A stretch of DNA of 64,000 bases from Phenylobacterium aquaticum (GTDB lineage Bacteria; Pseudomonadota; Alphaproteobacteria; Caulobacterales; Caulobacteraceae). The notes beneath the pieces were generated by a model that was not told the DNA's origin, did not search any database, and saw only the letters and a program-made list of their open reading frames with translations. Both the position numbers and the translations under genes were made by a program. This document shows positions 9,479 through 18,328 of this stretch, piece after piece. The stretch lies in assembly GCF_022695515.1 (NCBI RefSeq), contig NZ_JALDPT010000033.1, forward strand, positions 1 to 64,000, given 5' to 3'. The number at the start of each line of letters is the position of its first letter. The first letter of the stretch is position 1.

Positions 9479-10740
9479 ACCATGGCGAGCCGCGCGCCTC
9501 TGCGGATCATCAGCGAGGCGCCGGCCGCGATGAAGGCCGTGAAGCCGGCCAGGACGAAGGCCTCCAGATAGCGGCCCTCGGCGGCGCGCAGGACGCCGGC
9601 GGTGATCGCGGCCGTCGCCGCGCCGACCTGATGGCCGGCGGCGATCCAGCCGAACACGATCGGGCCATCGCGGTCCCCGAAGGCGTCCGACGCCAGCCGC
9701 ACGGTCGGCGGCACGGTGGCGATCCAGTCCAGGCCGTAGAACACCGCGAAGATCCCCAGCGACACCATCGAGAAGTCGGTGAAGGGCAGGACGATCAGGG
9801 ACAGGCCGCGCAGGCCGTAATAGGCGAACAGGAGCTTGCGCGGATCATAGCGGTCGGTGAGCCAACCCGAGGCCGTGGTGCCGATCAGGTCGAACAGGCC
9901 CATCATGGCCAGCAGCCCCGCCGCCTGGGTCTCGCCGAGGCCATGGTCGCCGCAGAGCGCGATCATGTGGGTGCCGACCAGGCCGTTGGTGGTCAGGCCG
10001 CAGACGAAGAAGCCGGTGAACAGCAGCCAGAAGGTGCGGGTCCTGGCCGCCCGCCCCAAGGCCTGGAAGGCGTAGGCGAGCGCCCCGCCGGTCTGGGTCG
10101 CGGGGGCGACATAGTCGGCCGGGGCGCCATAGGGCTTGAGCCCGATGTCCTCGGGCCGTTCCGGCAGCAGGAGCCACATCAGGGGCGCCAGGACGGCGGT
10201 GACGGTGGCGATGGTCAGCACCACCGGCCGCCAACCCGAGTGTTCGGCGAGCGCCGCCATGGCCGGCAGGAAGATCAGGGTGCCGGTGGCGGTGGAGGCG
10301 GTCAGAATCCCCATCATCAGGCCGCGGCGCTGCACGAACCAGCGGTTCACCACCGTCGCGCCCAGCACCGAGGCCACCGCCCCCGAGGCCACGCCCGACA
10401 TCACGCCCCAGGTGGCCACATACTGCCAAGGCGCGGTCATCATCGACGACAGGCCGGTCGAGACCGCCATCAAGATTAGGGCTAACGGCACGACGCGGCG
10501 AACGCCGAAGGTCTGCATCAGCGAGGCGGCGAAGGGCCCGGTCAGACCGTAGAGGAAGATGCCCACCGCCGCCGCGGCCGAGACCACGCCCCGGTTCCAG
10601 CCGAACGCCTTCTCAAGCGGCAGCATGAGCACGCCCGGCGCCGACCTGAGGCCGGCCGCGGCGAGCAGGGCCAGGAAGGTCGCGGCGGCGACGACGAAGG
10701 CGTAGTTCTGGCCAAAGGGGCGCTTCATGACTATCTTCAT
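9475..10740 (-). CDS. MFS transporter, monocarboxylate-type, under TetR control
   Basis: 421-residue major facilitator with about twelve membrane segments. The overall pattern (early FGWNRGVVSAA, a long loop after TM6, SGWLTDRYDPRKLL in the second half) resembles the oxalate/formate-monocarboxylate antiporter group seen next to TetR regulators in alphaproteobacteria. The substrate is unknown. ATGs lie at 10740 and 10728; I use the first. It is divergent from a TetR gene with a perfect 11-bp inverted repeat between them, so it is very likely that regulator's target. Its stop overlaps the convergent GST stop by four bases. Confidence 0.85.
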   Translation of the reverse strand: MKIVMKRPFGQNYAFVVAAATFLALLAAAGLRSAPGVLMLPLEKAFGWNRGVVSAAAAVGIFLYGLTGPFAASLMQTFGVRRVVPLALILMAVSTGLSSMMTAPWQYVATWGVMSGVASGAVASVLGATVVNRWFVQRRGLMMGILTASTATGTLIFLPAMAALAEHSGWRPVVLTIATVTAVLAPLMWLLLPERPEDIGLKPYGAPADYVAPATQTGGALAYAFQALGRAARTRTFWLLFTGFFVCGLTTNGLVGTHMIALCGDHGLGETQAAGLLAMMGLFDLIGTTASGWLTDRYDPRKLLFAYYGLRGLSLIVLPFTDFSMVSLGIFAVFYGLDWIATVPPTVRLASDAFGDRDGPIVFGWIAAGHQVGAATAAITAGVLRAAEGRYLEAFVLAGFTAFIAAGASLMIRRGARLAMV

Positions 10741-10743
10741 GCA

Positions 10744-10781
10744 ACTGACCGGTAAGTGTCTTTTGATACGTACCGGTCAGT
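10744..10781. promoter_or_regulatory. TetR operator between MFS gene and its regulator
   Basis: Perfect 11-bp inverted repeat actgaccggta (10744-10754) and taccggtcagt (10771-10781), centre to centre 27 bp. Each arm also contains the self-complementary ACCGGT, so this could be two dyads for two dimers. It sits three bases upstream of the MFS start and 29 bp before the TetR ATG, a position that would repress both genes. Confidence 0.75.
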
Positions 10782-10810
10782 CACATGGTCAAGGCGACAA
10801 TTTCTAACAG

Positions 10811-11401
10811 ATGTCCGAGTCCGCCTCCCCGCCCCGTCGCGCCATCGACAAGCTGCGCGACACCGCGCGTGAGCTTTTCTACCGCGACGGCATCCGCGCC
10901 GTCGGCGTCGATGAGATCGTCGCTCAGGCCGGCGTCACCAAGCCCACCCTCTATCGCAGCTTCGGCTCCAAGGATGAGCTGACCGTGGCGGTGCTGCGCC
11001 AGAGCGAGGCGGGTTTCTGGGCCCGCTTCGACGCCAGCGTCGCCGAGCACCCCGGCGACCCGCGCGCCCAGCTGCTGGCCTTCTTCGCCGGCCTGGCGGA
11101 GCGCTCGACCAAGGAAGACTATCGCGGCTGCGCCCTGACCAACGCCGCGGTGGAATATCCCGACCGGGACCATCCGGCCCGCATCGTCTCCGAAGCCCAC
11201 AAGCGCGACCTCCGCGAGCGGCTGCGCGGCAAGGCGGCCGAGATGGGCGCGGTCGATCCCGCGGCGCTTGGCGACGCCCTGACCCTGCTGGTCGAGGGCG
11301 TCTATGTGTCCAGCCAGCTGTTCGGTCCGGGCGGACCGTCCGGGGCGGTCGGCGTCGCCGCCGCCGCCCTCATCGACGCCTATTTACCCCGCGCGTCGTA
11401 G
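10811..11401 (+). CDS. TetR/AcrR family transcriptional regulator
   Basis: 196 residues. The N-terminal helix-turn-helix spans about residues 10-55 (AVGVDEIVAQAGVTKPTLYRSFGSKDEL, a classic TetR motif). A ligand-binding C-domain of the usual length follows. Probably represses itself and the divergent MFS transporter through the inverted repeat between them; the inducer is unknown, probably the transported compound. The last 22 bases overlap the 3-prime end of the convergent amidohydrolase gene. Confidence 0.9.
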   Translation: MSESASPPRRAIDKLRDTARELFYRDGIRAVGVDEIVAQAGVTKPTLYRSFGSKDELTVAVLRQSEAGFWARFDASVAEHPGDPRAQLLAFFAGLAERSTKEDYRGCALTNAAVEYPDRDHPARIVSEAHKRDLRERLRGKAAEMGAVDPAALGDALTLLVEGVYVSSQLFGPGGPSGAVGVAAAALIDAYLPRAS

Positions 11402-13044
11402 ACAATCTTTCCGCCGACAATGGTCATGACCGCATGGGCGGTCGGGATCTGGGCGAAGGGAACCGTCATCAGGTCAGCCGAGAACACCGAGATGTCCGCC
11501 GCCTTGCCGGGGGTCAGATCACCCAGGTCCTTCTCGCGGAACACCGCATAGGCCGAGCCCCTGGTCAGCATGGACAGGGCCTCCGGCCGGGTCAGGGTCT
11601 CGTCCAGCCCCCAGTCGGCCCCGGCATAGCCCTTGAGATCGTGGCGATAGGTGGCCGCGTAGAACTCGATCAGGGGATCGCCCTTCTCCACCGGCGCATC
11701 GGTGCCGGCCGCCATGTGCGCGCCGGAATCCCACAGGTCGTGCCAGGCATAGGCTTCCTTCAGCCGGGCCTCGCCCAGGCGCGCCGGGGCGAAGAACAGG
11801 TCGCCGATGGCGTGCGAGGGCTGCATCGAGGCGATCACCCCCAGCTTGGCGAAGCGCGGCTTGTCCTCGGGCGAAATGATCTGGGCGTGTTCGATGCGCC
11901 AGCGGGCGGCGGCGAGGCCCGCCGGATTGTCGTTGAAGGCCTTCTCATAGGCGTCGAGCACCAGGCGGTTGCCGCGGTCGCCGATGGCGTGGATGGCGAT
12001 CTGGGCGTGGGCCGCCCGGGCTTTGTCCAGGGCGCCGGCGATCACGTCAGGCGGGGTCAGGATGAGGCCGGTCCCCTCGGCGTCGTTATAGGGCGCCAGC
12101 AGGGCCGCGCCGCGGGAGCCCAGGGCGCCGTCCATATAGAGCTTGATCCCGTCCACCCGGACCATGCCGGTGGGGTCGGCGTAGGGGCCCTTGGCGAGCA
12201 GGTCGCCCGCGTCCCTCAGGTCCATGAAGTTGTCGACCCGGATCGGCAGGGTTCCGGCCGCGGCCATGTCGTTCAGGATCGCCACGTCCTTGGCGGCGAC
12301 GCTGACGCTGTGCATCCCGGTCCAGCCGCGCGACGCGTAGAGGTTCACGGCCAGGCGGGCGGCCTCGCGCATCTGGGCGTCGGTCGGCGGCGGGATCTTG
12401 GCGCTGACCAGGGACTTGGCGTTGTCCACCAGCATGCCCGTCGGCTCGCCCGCCACGTCCTTCAGGATCTGGCCGCCGGCCGGGGCGACGGTGTCGCGGG
12501 TGACGCCGGCCAGGGCCAGCATCTTGGAATTGGCCACCAGGGCGTGGCCGTCCGCGCGGGTCAGCACCACGGGCCGGTCCGGAACCACCGCGTCGAGGTC
12601 GGCGCGAGTGGGGAAGCGCTTCTCGGGCCAGTGGGTTTCGATCCAGCCGCGCCCGCTGAGCGGTTCGGCGCCGGGATGGGCGGCGTTCCAGGCCTTGAGC
12701 TGCGCCTGGAGCTCGACGATCGAGGCCGAGCCTTCCAGGTTGAGGGTCATCTCCCGGAAGCCGATCCCCATCAGGTGGGCGTGGGCGTCGACCAGGCCCG
12801 GAAAGGCGGCTGCGCCCTTCAGGTCGATATCCTGGGCGTGGGCGACCACCTTGCGGGCGTCGGCCAGCGGACCGGCGAAGGCCACCTTGCCGTCCTTGAC
12901 CACCAGAGCCTCGACCCGGGTCTCGCCGGTATAGATCGGCCCGCCGTGCAGGATCATGTCGCCCGCGAGGGCCGGTGCGATCCCGCCAAGGGTCAAGACC
13001 CCAGCCAGGGCCAGGGCACGAAGGGTCTTGGTCATGGTCGGCAT
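11380..13044 (-). CDS. Exported amidohydrolase, YtcJ-like (amidohydrolase 3)
   Basis: About 554 residues. A signal peptide (KTLRALALAGVLTLGGIAPALAG) puts it in the periplasm. DAHAHL near residue 95 is the first metal-binding motif, IHAIGDRGN the middle His motif, RIEHAQII the next His, and AAGTDAPVE the catalytic Asp: the layout of the YtcJ/amidohydrolase-3 family, metal-dependent hydrolases of amide or related bonds. The substrate is unknown. I start at the ATG at 13044 because a CGGGAA site lies just upstream; another ATG is at 13035, and the longest frame (TTG, 13116) would bury the signal peptide. Divergent from a TetR gene. Confidence 0.87.
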   Translation of the reverse strand: MPTMTKTLRALALAGVLTLGGIAPALAGDMILHGGPIYTGETRVEALVVKDGKVAFAGPLADARKVVAHAQDIDLKGAAAFPGLVDAHAHLMGIGFREMTLNLEGSASIVELQAQLKAWNAAHPGAEPLSGRGWIETHWPEKRFPTRADLDAVVPDRPVVLTRADGHALVANSKMLALAGVTRDTVAPAGGQILKDVAGEPTGMLVDNAKSLVSAKIPPPTDAQMREAARLAVNLYASRGWTGMHSVSVAAKDVAILNDMAAAGTLPIRVDNFMDLRDAGDLLAKGPYADPTGMVRVDGIKLYMDGALGSRGAALLAPYNDAEGTGLILTPPDVIAGALDKARAAHAQIAIHAIGDRGNRLVLDAYEKAFNDNPAGLAAARWRIEHAQIISPEDKPRFAKLGVIASMQPSHAIGDLFFAPARLGEARLKEAYAWHDLWDSGAHMAAGTDAPVEKGDPLIEFYAATYRHDLKGYAGADWGLDETLTRPEALSMLTRGSAYAVFREKDLGDLTPGKAADISVFSADLMTVPFAQIPTAHAVMTIVGGKIVYDARGK

Positions 13045-13205
13045 GGTTCCCGTAAGCTCAGCCAGCAGAGCCGCGACCATCGCCCAGACGCGCCCGGATT
13101 GAAACCGCGGGATCAAACGGTTTACTCCCCATCTTGAGTAGCGTTTGTTTACCGGACGTGGGTAAGCCTCCTACTCTGAGTTGAGACGTGGTGTAGGGTG
13201 AGTCG

Positions 13206-13829
13206 ATGGACAGGACGCGGGCGTCGCGGTTGTCGCGTGAAGGTCGGCGGGAGCAGATTCTCGACAGCGCCAAGGCCTTGATCCTCAAGGACGGCCTGTC
13301 CCGCTGCACGCTTGAGGCCGTGGCCATCGAAGCCGGCATATCCAAGGCTTTGATCTACAGACACTTCTCGGCCGTCGAAGACCTGCTGCGCGCCTTGCTG
13401 AGCCGGGAGTATCACCCGCCGCGGCAAGACCTCGCCGCGGACGACGCCGCCGGATTCGCCGAGCGGGTCCGCCTCGGCGCCGAGCGTCTGTTCGCGCATT
13501 GCGACGAAAACCGCACAATCGTCCGCATGCTGCTCAGTGATCCCGGCGTCGCCCGACTTCTAGGCGCCAATAGCCTGCCGGACCCCCAGCAGGTGCACCG
13601 CGCCTACGCCGCCCACGCCGCCCAGACCTATGGCCTGCCGCCGGAGCTGGCCGCTCTGGGCGCCTTTCTAATGCTGAACGCCATGACCGGCACGGGTGAT
13701 GCGGTCCATCGGATGGGGCTCACCAGCGAGCAGGCGGCCGAATTCTGGACCACCTTCTCCACCGCCGGCTGGGCGGCGGTCTCGGCGCGCTATGGTCGGG
13801 ACGCGATCCCGAAGGACCGCAAGGCCTAG
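13206..13829 (+). CDS. TetR family transcriptional regulator
   Basis: 207 residues. The helix-turn-helix is near residues 15-60 (REQILDSAKALILKDGL, then AVAIEAGISKALIYRHFSAVEDLL), followed by a helical ligand domain. Divergent from the YtcJ-like amidohydrolase with about 160 bp between, so that gene is a natural target, together with the gene itself. I found no convincing long dyad there, only repeated gtttac sequences around 13120 and 13148. Its TAG shares a ctag with the stop of the convergent dipeptidase gene (13826-13829). Confidence 0.85.
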   Translation: MDRTRASRLSREGRREQILDSAKALILKDGLSRCTLEAVAIEAGISKALIYRHFSAVEDLLRALLSREYHPPRQDLAADDAAGFAERVRLGAERLFAHCDENRTIVRMLLSDPGVARLLGANSLPDPQQVHRAYAAHAAQTYGLPPELAALGAFLMLNAMTGTGDAVHRMGLTSEQAAEFWTTFSTAGWAAVSARYGRDAIPKDRKA

Positions 13830-14956
13830 CCCCAGATCTCGCGGGCGTAGGACAGGAAGTTCAGCCCGAGAATCTTGTCGATGACCCGCGCCGGATGGCC
13901 CTTGGCCGACAGCATGCCGGCCAGGGTGCGGAACTGATCGACCCCGCGCAGATCCACCACAAAGGGATAGGTGTCGGGCCGCTCGCCCTTGGCGCCGATG
14001 CCGGCGGCCACCCGGTCGGCGATCTCCTTCTCCAGCGCCCCCTGATAGACCTTCAGGTCGTCGATCGCGGTGATCGAGCCGTCGGTGCCGATCCCCACAT
14101 GATCCTCGCCGCAGACCTGCAGCGCGTGCTCGATGTGAGCGACGACGTCGGTGGCGTGCGGGTGGCCGTCGAGGGTCAGGAAGGGCATGAAATAGATCCC
14201 GACGAAGCCGCCCTTCTCCGCTACGCCGCGCAGCTCGGCGTCGGTCTTGTTGCGGGGCAGGTCGGTCAGCGCGCGACAGCCGGTATGATTGATCGAGATG
14301 GGCGCCTTCGACGCGGCGATGGCGTCCAGACAGGTCTGCTCGCCGCTGTGAGACAGATCGACCATCAGCCTGGCGGCGTTGAGCTTTTCCACCACCTTAT
14401 GACCGAGCGGGGTCAGGCCGCGGTTCGCCGGGGCCATGGAGCCGTCACCCAGGGTGTTGGCCGGATTGTAGGTGATCTGGATCACCCGCACGCCGCGGGC
14501 GGCGTATTCGTCCACCCGCTCCAGGTGCTCGCCGACCTGCAGGGCGTTCTGGAAGCCGTAGATCAGGCCGATCTTGTTCTCGTCGCGCGCCTTCAGGAGG
14601 TCGCTGGCCTTGCGGACCACCATGAGGTCGGCGGGATTGGCGTTCACCAGGGCGTCCCACTGATCGAGGTCGTCGATCGAGACCTGGTGGGGATCGTCGG
14701 GGCCGGACACATAGCCCAAGGTGCAATTGACGGCCGTGACGCCGGAGGCGCGGGCGTCGGCGATGGCGCGGGTGTCGATGTCCAGGTCGGCGCCGCCGGT
14801 CAGCAGCTGGGTCTTCTGGCCGAGGCGGATATTGGGATTCATGATCCCGCCCAGGGCGTTGACGATGATCGGCTTCTTGGCCGCGGCGAAAGCGGGGGCG
14901 GCGCCGGCGGCGAGGCTGGCGGCCCCGAGTGCGAGGGTCTGGCGGCGGGAAATCAT
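13826..14956 (-). CDS. Exported membrane-dipeptidase (M19) family protein, atypical metal site
   Basis: 376 residues. The N-terminus MISRRQTLALGAASLAAGAAPAFA is a twin-arginine-type signal, so it acts in the periplasm. The M19 fold is recognisable from MVDLSHSGEQT and SINHTGCRALTD (the two histidine ligands) and VGIGTDGS (the catalytic Asp region). The canonical N-terminal His-x-Asp pair is absent (the region reads IIVNALGGIMNPN), and the usual bridging Glu is replaced by a Phe-Gln-Asn stretch (YGFQNAL). Canonical dipeptidase activity is therefore uncertain. Start overlaps the stop of the upstream amidohydrolase by one base (TGATG), so they form an operon. Confidence 0.82.
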   Translation of the reverse strand: MISRRQTLALGAASLAAGAAPAFAAAKKPIIVNALGGIMNPNIRLGQKTQLLTGGADLDIDTRAIADARASGVTAVNCTLGYVSGPDDPHQVSIDDLDQWDALVNANPADLMVVRKASDLLKARDENKIGLIYGFQNALQVGEHLERVDEYAARGVRVIQITYNPANTLGDGSMAPANRGLTPLGHKVVEKLNAARLMVDLSHSGEQTCLDAIAASKAPISINHTGCRALTDLPRNKTDAELRGVAEKGGFVGIYFMPFLTLDGHPHATDVVAHIEHALQVCGEDHVGIGTDGSITAIDDLKVYQGALEKEIADRVAAGIGAKGERPDTYPFVVDLRGVDQFRTLAGMLSAKGHPARVIDKILGLNFLSYAREIWG

Positions 14957-16323
14957 CAGTCGTCCTTTCGCTGGGCGGCGTCGGTCTGCGGATTGTAGTC
15001 GGCGCGGCGATAGATCACCCCGCGCTTCACGGTCATGACCACGCTGCGCAGGGCTCCGATATCGGTCGAGGGGTCCCTGGCGGTGAACATCAGATTGGCG
15101 AGCTTGCCGGGCGCGATGATCCCGAAGTCCGGATGGGCCTCGATTGCAAGCGCGCCGGCCTCCGTGCCCGCCCGGATCGCCTCCAGCGGCGTGAAGCCGG
15201 CCTTGGCGACCAGCAGCTCAAGCTCCTGATAGATCGCCGGATAGGGGTCGGCCGCGTCGCTGAAGCCGTCGGTGCCGGCGCTGATCGTCACCCCCGCCCG
15301 GCGGGCCTGGTCGGTCAGGCGGGCGGCGATCTCGGTGGTGCAATAGGGGGTTGGCCCCTTGGGATTGGCGGCGTGGCTGGCGTCCAGGCCGGCATAGACG
15401 AACAGGGTGGCGTCGAGCACGGTCCCCTGGGCCTTCATGCGGGCGAGCAGCTTGCCGACGACGGGATTGTCCCCCTGCCCCAGCCGCGCGGCGTCGACGG
15501 CCGCACGGTGGTGATAGGCCTTGGGGATGGGATCGGAGACCTCGTAGGCCAGCATGCAGACGTGGCTGACCGCGTCGGCCTTGGCGGCGATGACGTCGGA
15601 GGGGCGGGCCGGAAAGACGGCGGCATGGGCCCAGACCGGAATTCCCTGGCGATGAGCCTCGGCGGTGATGGCCTTCACCCGCTCGGCCGGCAGGTCCGCA
15701 TAGATCTTGATCGCCGAGGCGCCCGTCCCCCGGGCCAGGGCCACGGCCAGCTTGAAGTCGGTCTTGGCGTCGATCGCCTGCATCCAGGGCGTATGGCCGG
15801 CGACGGCGCCGGCGGAGACCGCATGGGTGCGCGGATCCTCGAAGAATTCCGGCCCCGCCATCAGGGCGGCGTAGCGGATGTCCGGCCCCGCCAGCTCACC
15901 CACCCGCGCGGCGCGGGCCAGATCGGCCAGCTGGCGCAGGTCGTCAGCCATGTCGCGCACGGTGGTGACCCCGCCATAGAGGTCGCGCCTCATCTGGGCC
16001 TCGGCGAAAGGCCGGTTGGGCGGCGTCGCCAGATGCTCGTGGCTGTTGATCAGGCCGGGCAGGACATAAAGGCCGGAGGCGTCGATCACCTGCGATCCCG
16101 GCGGCAGCTTGAAGGCGATGGCGTTCCCCATCCAGACCTTCTCGATGCGCTCGCCCTTGACCAGCAGGGTCGCGGGGCCTTGGGGCCTCGCCCCCGTTCC
16201 GTCGATCAGAATGGCGTCCTTGTAGAGGACATAGGCGTCCTCCGCCGCCACAGCGGCCTGGACGGTCGGAGGCGCGGCCAGGGCGATACAGGCGGCCAGG
16301 ACCGCGGGAATCCATTTCGTCAT
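14956..16323 (-). CDS. Exported amidohydrolase (imidazolonepropionase-like)
   Basis: 455 residues from the ATG at 16323. Signal peptide TKWIPAVLAACIALAAPPTVQA, so periplasmic. The amidohydrolase-1 layout is clear: LPGLINSHEHL (first metal His pair), GGVTTVRDM, IKIYADLP with the bridging Lys, VWAHAAV, SHVCML, and ISAGTDGFSD with the catalytic Asp. Relatives include prolidase-like and imidazolonepropionase-related enzymes. Together with the coupled M19-like protein downstream it suggests processing of peptides or other N-acyl compounds in the periplasm (inference). The longer frame starts with TTG at 16368 and would put 15 residues before the signal peptide. Confidence 0.85.
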   Translation of the reverse strand: MTKWIPAVLAACIALAAPPTVQAAVAAEDAYVLYKDAILIDGTGARPQGPATLLVKGERIEKVWMGNAIAFKLPPGSQVIDASGLYVLPGLINSHEHLATPPNRPFAEAQMRRDLYGGVTTVRDMADDLRQLADLARAARVGELAGPDIRYAALMAGPEFFEDPRTHAVSAGAVAGHTPWMQAIDAKTDFKLAVALARGTGASAIKIYADLPAERVKAITAEAHRQGIPVWAHAAVFPARPSDVIAAKADAVSHVCMLAYEVSDPIPKAYHHRAAVDAARLGQGDNPVVGKLLARMKAQGTVLDATLFVYAGLDASHAANPKGPTPYCTTEIAARLTDQARRAGVTISAGTDGFSDAADPYPAIYQELELLVAKAGFTPLEAIRAGTEAGALAIEAHPDFGIIAPGKLANLMFTARDPSTDIGALRSVVMTVKRGVIYRRADYNPQTDAAQRKDD

Positions 16324-16434
16324 GCCCTGGCTTAGCGCGGCCGCGCACGTGCCGATAGTCGCACGCAACCGCTGGACGCGCCCGCGCGGCGGGAATCGGC
16401 CGACAAGGGCGTGGGGCTCAGGAAGGGGTCAGGC

Positions 16435-17607
16435 GTGCGGATCATTCTGTTCAAGGGACAGTCACAGTACGGCTCGCTGCGGCTGCACATCGACCAGCTC
16501 GCCGCCGCCTTGACGGGGCTGGGCCACGTGGCGGCGATCATCGACCTGACCTCGCCCGACGCCATCGCCCAGCTGAACGCCAGTTTCCAGGACAAGCCCG
16601 ACGCCTATTTCGGTATCGGCGGGGTAGGATCGGACCTGAAGTCCGGCGACACCAGCGTCTATGACGCGCTCGGCGTGGTCTACGCCTCGCTCTATGTGGA
16701 CCACCCGATCCACCACATCCCCAGGCTTTCGACGCCGATCCGGCGCAACGCCGCCCTGTTCCTCGACCGCAGCCACGTCCAGTTCATGACCGCCTGGACC
16801 AAGGGCCGCGGCTTCAGCCAGCTGGGCTTCCTGCCGCCGGGCGCCAATGAACTGGATGAACCGCTCGACCTGTCCGACGAGGCCTTCGCGCGGCGCGACA
16901 TCCCGGTGCTGTTCACCGGCACCTATCGCGGCGCGCCGGCCATGCCCTGGCGCCAGGATCCGGACTCTCCCGCCCGCACGGCGATCGAGGCGGTGGCCCA
17001 TCGGATGGCCGCCGACGCGCGCCTGCCCCTGCTCGACGCCCTCAAGCAGGCCCTGGCCGATGAGTTCCAGGCCGAGCTGACGGCGGAGCTGTTCAAGGAT
17101 TTCATGCCCTTGCTGCAGGCCCCTCAGGCCTTCGCCGAGGCCTATCACCGCGACCGGCTGCTGCACGAACTTGGCCGGGGCGGCGCGCCGCTGACCATCT
17201 ATGGCGCGGGCTGGGAGCCCCTGCTGGGCCTCTATCCCAGCTTCAGCCATGGCGGCCTGGGCAGCTTTGAGGAGACCCTGCACCTGCTGCGCCGGGCGCA
17301 GCTGGTGCTGAACATCAACAACGGCTTCGTCGCCGGCGGCCACGAGCGGGTGTTCACCGCCCTGTGCGGCGGGGCGGCCGTGATCTCCGACGAGAGCAAG
17401 TACTACGCCGAGGCCTTCAAGCCGGGCCGCGAGATGGCGACCTATAGCTGGAACCGGGTCGAGGCGGTTCCGGGCCAGATCGCCGACCTGCTGGCCGATC
17501 CGGCCGGGTTGGCCGCCATGGCGCGGGCCGGCGCCAAACGCGCCCAGGCCGAACACACCTGGACCGCGCGGGCCGCCAAGCTGGTCAAGACCCTCAAGCA
17601 GGCCTGA
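16435..17607 (+). CDS. Glycosyltransferase family protein (CgeB/GT1-like)
   Basis: About 391 residues. The C-terminal third reads like the CgeB/spore-protein-YkvP type glycosyltransferase domain: LTIYGAGWEPL, then LNINNGFVAGGHERVFTALCGGAAVISDES, a donor-site segment, then a final helical tail. The N-terminal half is an unassigned Rossmann-like region (IILFKGQSQYGSLRLHIDQLAAAL). No membrane segment. I choose the GTG at 16435 because AGGAAGGGG lies eight bases before it; another GTG is at 16411. It opens the glycan block and ends one base before the stop of the convergent nucleotidyltransferase. Donor and acceptor are unknown. Confidence 0.75.
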   Translation: MRIILFKGQSQYGSLRLHIDQLAAALTGLGHVAAIIDLTSPDAIAQLNASFQDKPDAYFGIGGVGSDLKSGDTSVYDALGVVYASLYVDHPIHHIPRLSTPIRRNAALFLDRSHVQFMTAWTKGRGFSQLGFLPPGANELDEPLDLSDEAFARRDIPVLFTGTYRGAPAMPWRQDPDSPARTAIEAVAHRMAADARLPLLDALKQALADEFQAELTAELFKDFMPLLQAPQAFAEAYHRDRLLHELGRGGAPLTIYGAGWEPLLGLYPSFSHGGLGSFEETLHLLRRAQLVLNINNGFVAGGHERVFTALCGGAAVISDESKYYAEAFKPGREMATYSWNRVEAVPGQIADLLADPAGLAAMARAGAKRAQAEHTWTARAAKLVKTLKQA

Positions 17608-17608
17608 C

Positions 17609-18328
17609 TCAGGCCGGCGTGAGAAGCGCCTGATATTCCTGGGGGGTTCCGCAGAAGATCACGTCGGCGGGATCGATCAGGCTGTAGCCGACCTTCCCGC
17701 CGCTGCCGATCAGGTGGTTGTAGAGCGGCGCCACATAGAGCTCAGCGGCCTGGGGGGCGGCCCGTTCGGCGGCCAGCGCCGCACGGAAGTCGCCAGCGCG
17801 AGCGAAGTGATAGAGCCCGGTGCAGCAGAGGTTTGAAATCGGGCGCTTTTCGGCGGTCTCGCTGGCGAGCGGCAGGTCGCCCTCCGCTGGCTTCACATAG
17901 GACCAGTTGGCCCCCTCGCCCTCGAACACCTCCAGCCAGCCGTCGAGCCCGGCGAACCAATCGCCCGGGAATTCAAAGCCGGGTCGGAAGGTGTCGATGT
18001 TGAAAATGGTGATCGGTTCGTCGTCGCTGACACCGGCCTGATGCAGCCCGATCGCCACGGTCTCGGCCTGTCCCGCCGTGATGGCGTCGAGCTCGACCAC
18101 CTGGGCCTTCGCCACGCCGAGCCGGGCGCACTCAGCCTCGACGAAGGCGACATTGGCGGCGCCGGGGGCGACGATGAACAGGAAGGGCTGGCGGCTGAAC
18201 TCGGACGCGAAACTCCCCACCGCGTGGGCGAACACGCTCTCGCCGCCAAGCGGCAGCATGAACTTCGGCACGGTGAAGCCGGCGTCGTAGAACCGCTGGG
18301 AGCGGCCGGCCATGGGGATGACGATCAT
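17609..18328 (-). CDS. Nucleotidyltransferase (capsule-type)
   Basis: 239 residues, GT-A nucleotidyltransferase fold. IVIPMAGRSQRFYDAGFTVPKFMLPLGG has the Gly-x-x-x-Arg-Phe nucleotide loop and the Pro-Lys pair of sugar-phosphate or choline-phosphate nucleotidyltransferases. FNIDTF carries a metal-binding Asp. It should activate a phosphorylated metabolite as an NDP derivative. The ATG overlaps the stop of the upstream fusion gene (ATGA), so it is the last gene of a three-gene leftward operon (HAD phosphatase, nucleotidyltransferase-kinase, this gene). Proteins of this sort occur in capsule clusters, for example in Campylobacter. The activated compound is not known. Confidence 0.78.
   Translation of the reverse strand: MIVIPMAGRSQRFYDAGFTVPKFMLPLGGESVFAHAVGSFASEFSRQPFLFIVAPGAANVAFVEAECARLGVAKAQVVELDAITAGQAETVAIGLHQAGVSDDEPITIFNIDTFRPGFEFPGDWFAGLDGWLEVFEGEGANWSYVKPAEGDLPLASETAEKRPISNLCCTGLYHFARAGDFRAALAAERAAPQAAELYVAPLYNHLIGSGGKVGYSLIDPADVIFCGTPQEYQALLTPA

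Noticed and set aside
13045..13205. Operator for the second TetR regulator.
   Set aside because: Only scattered gtttac repeats; no symmetrical site strong enough to annotate.
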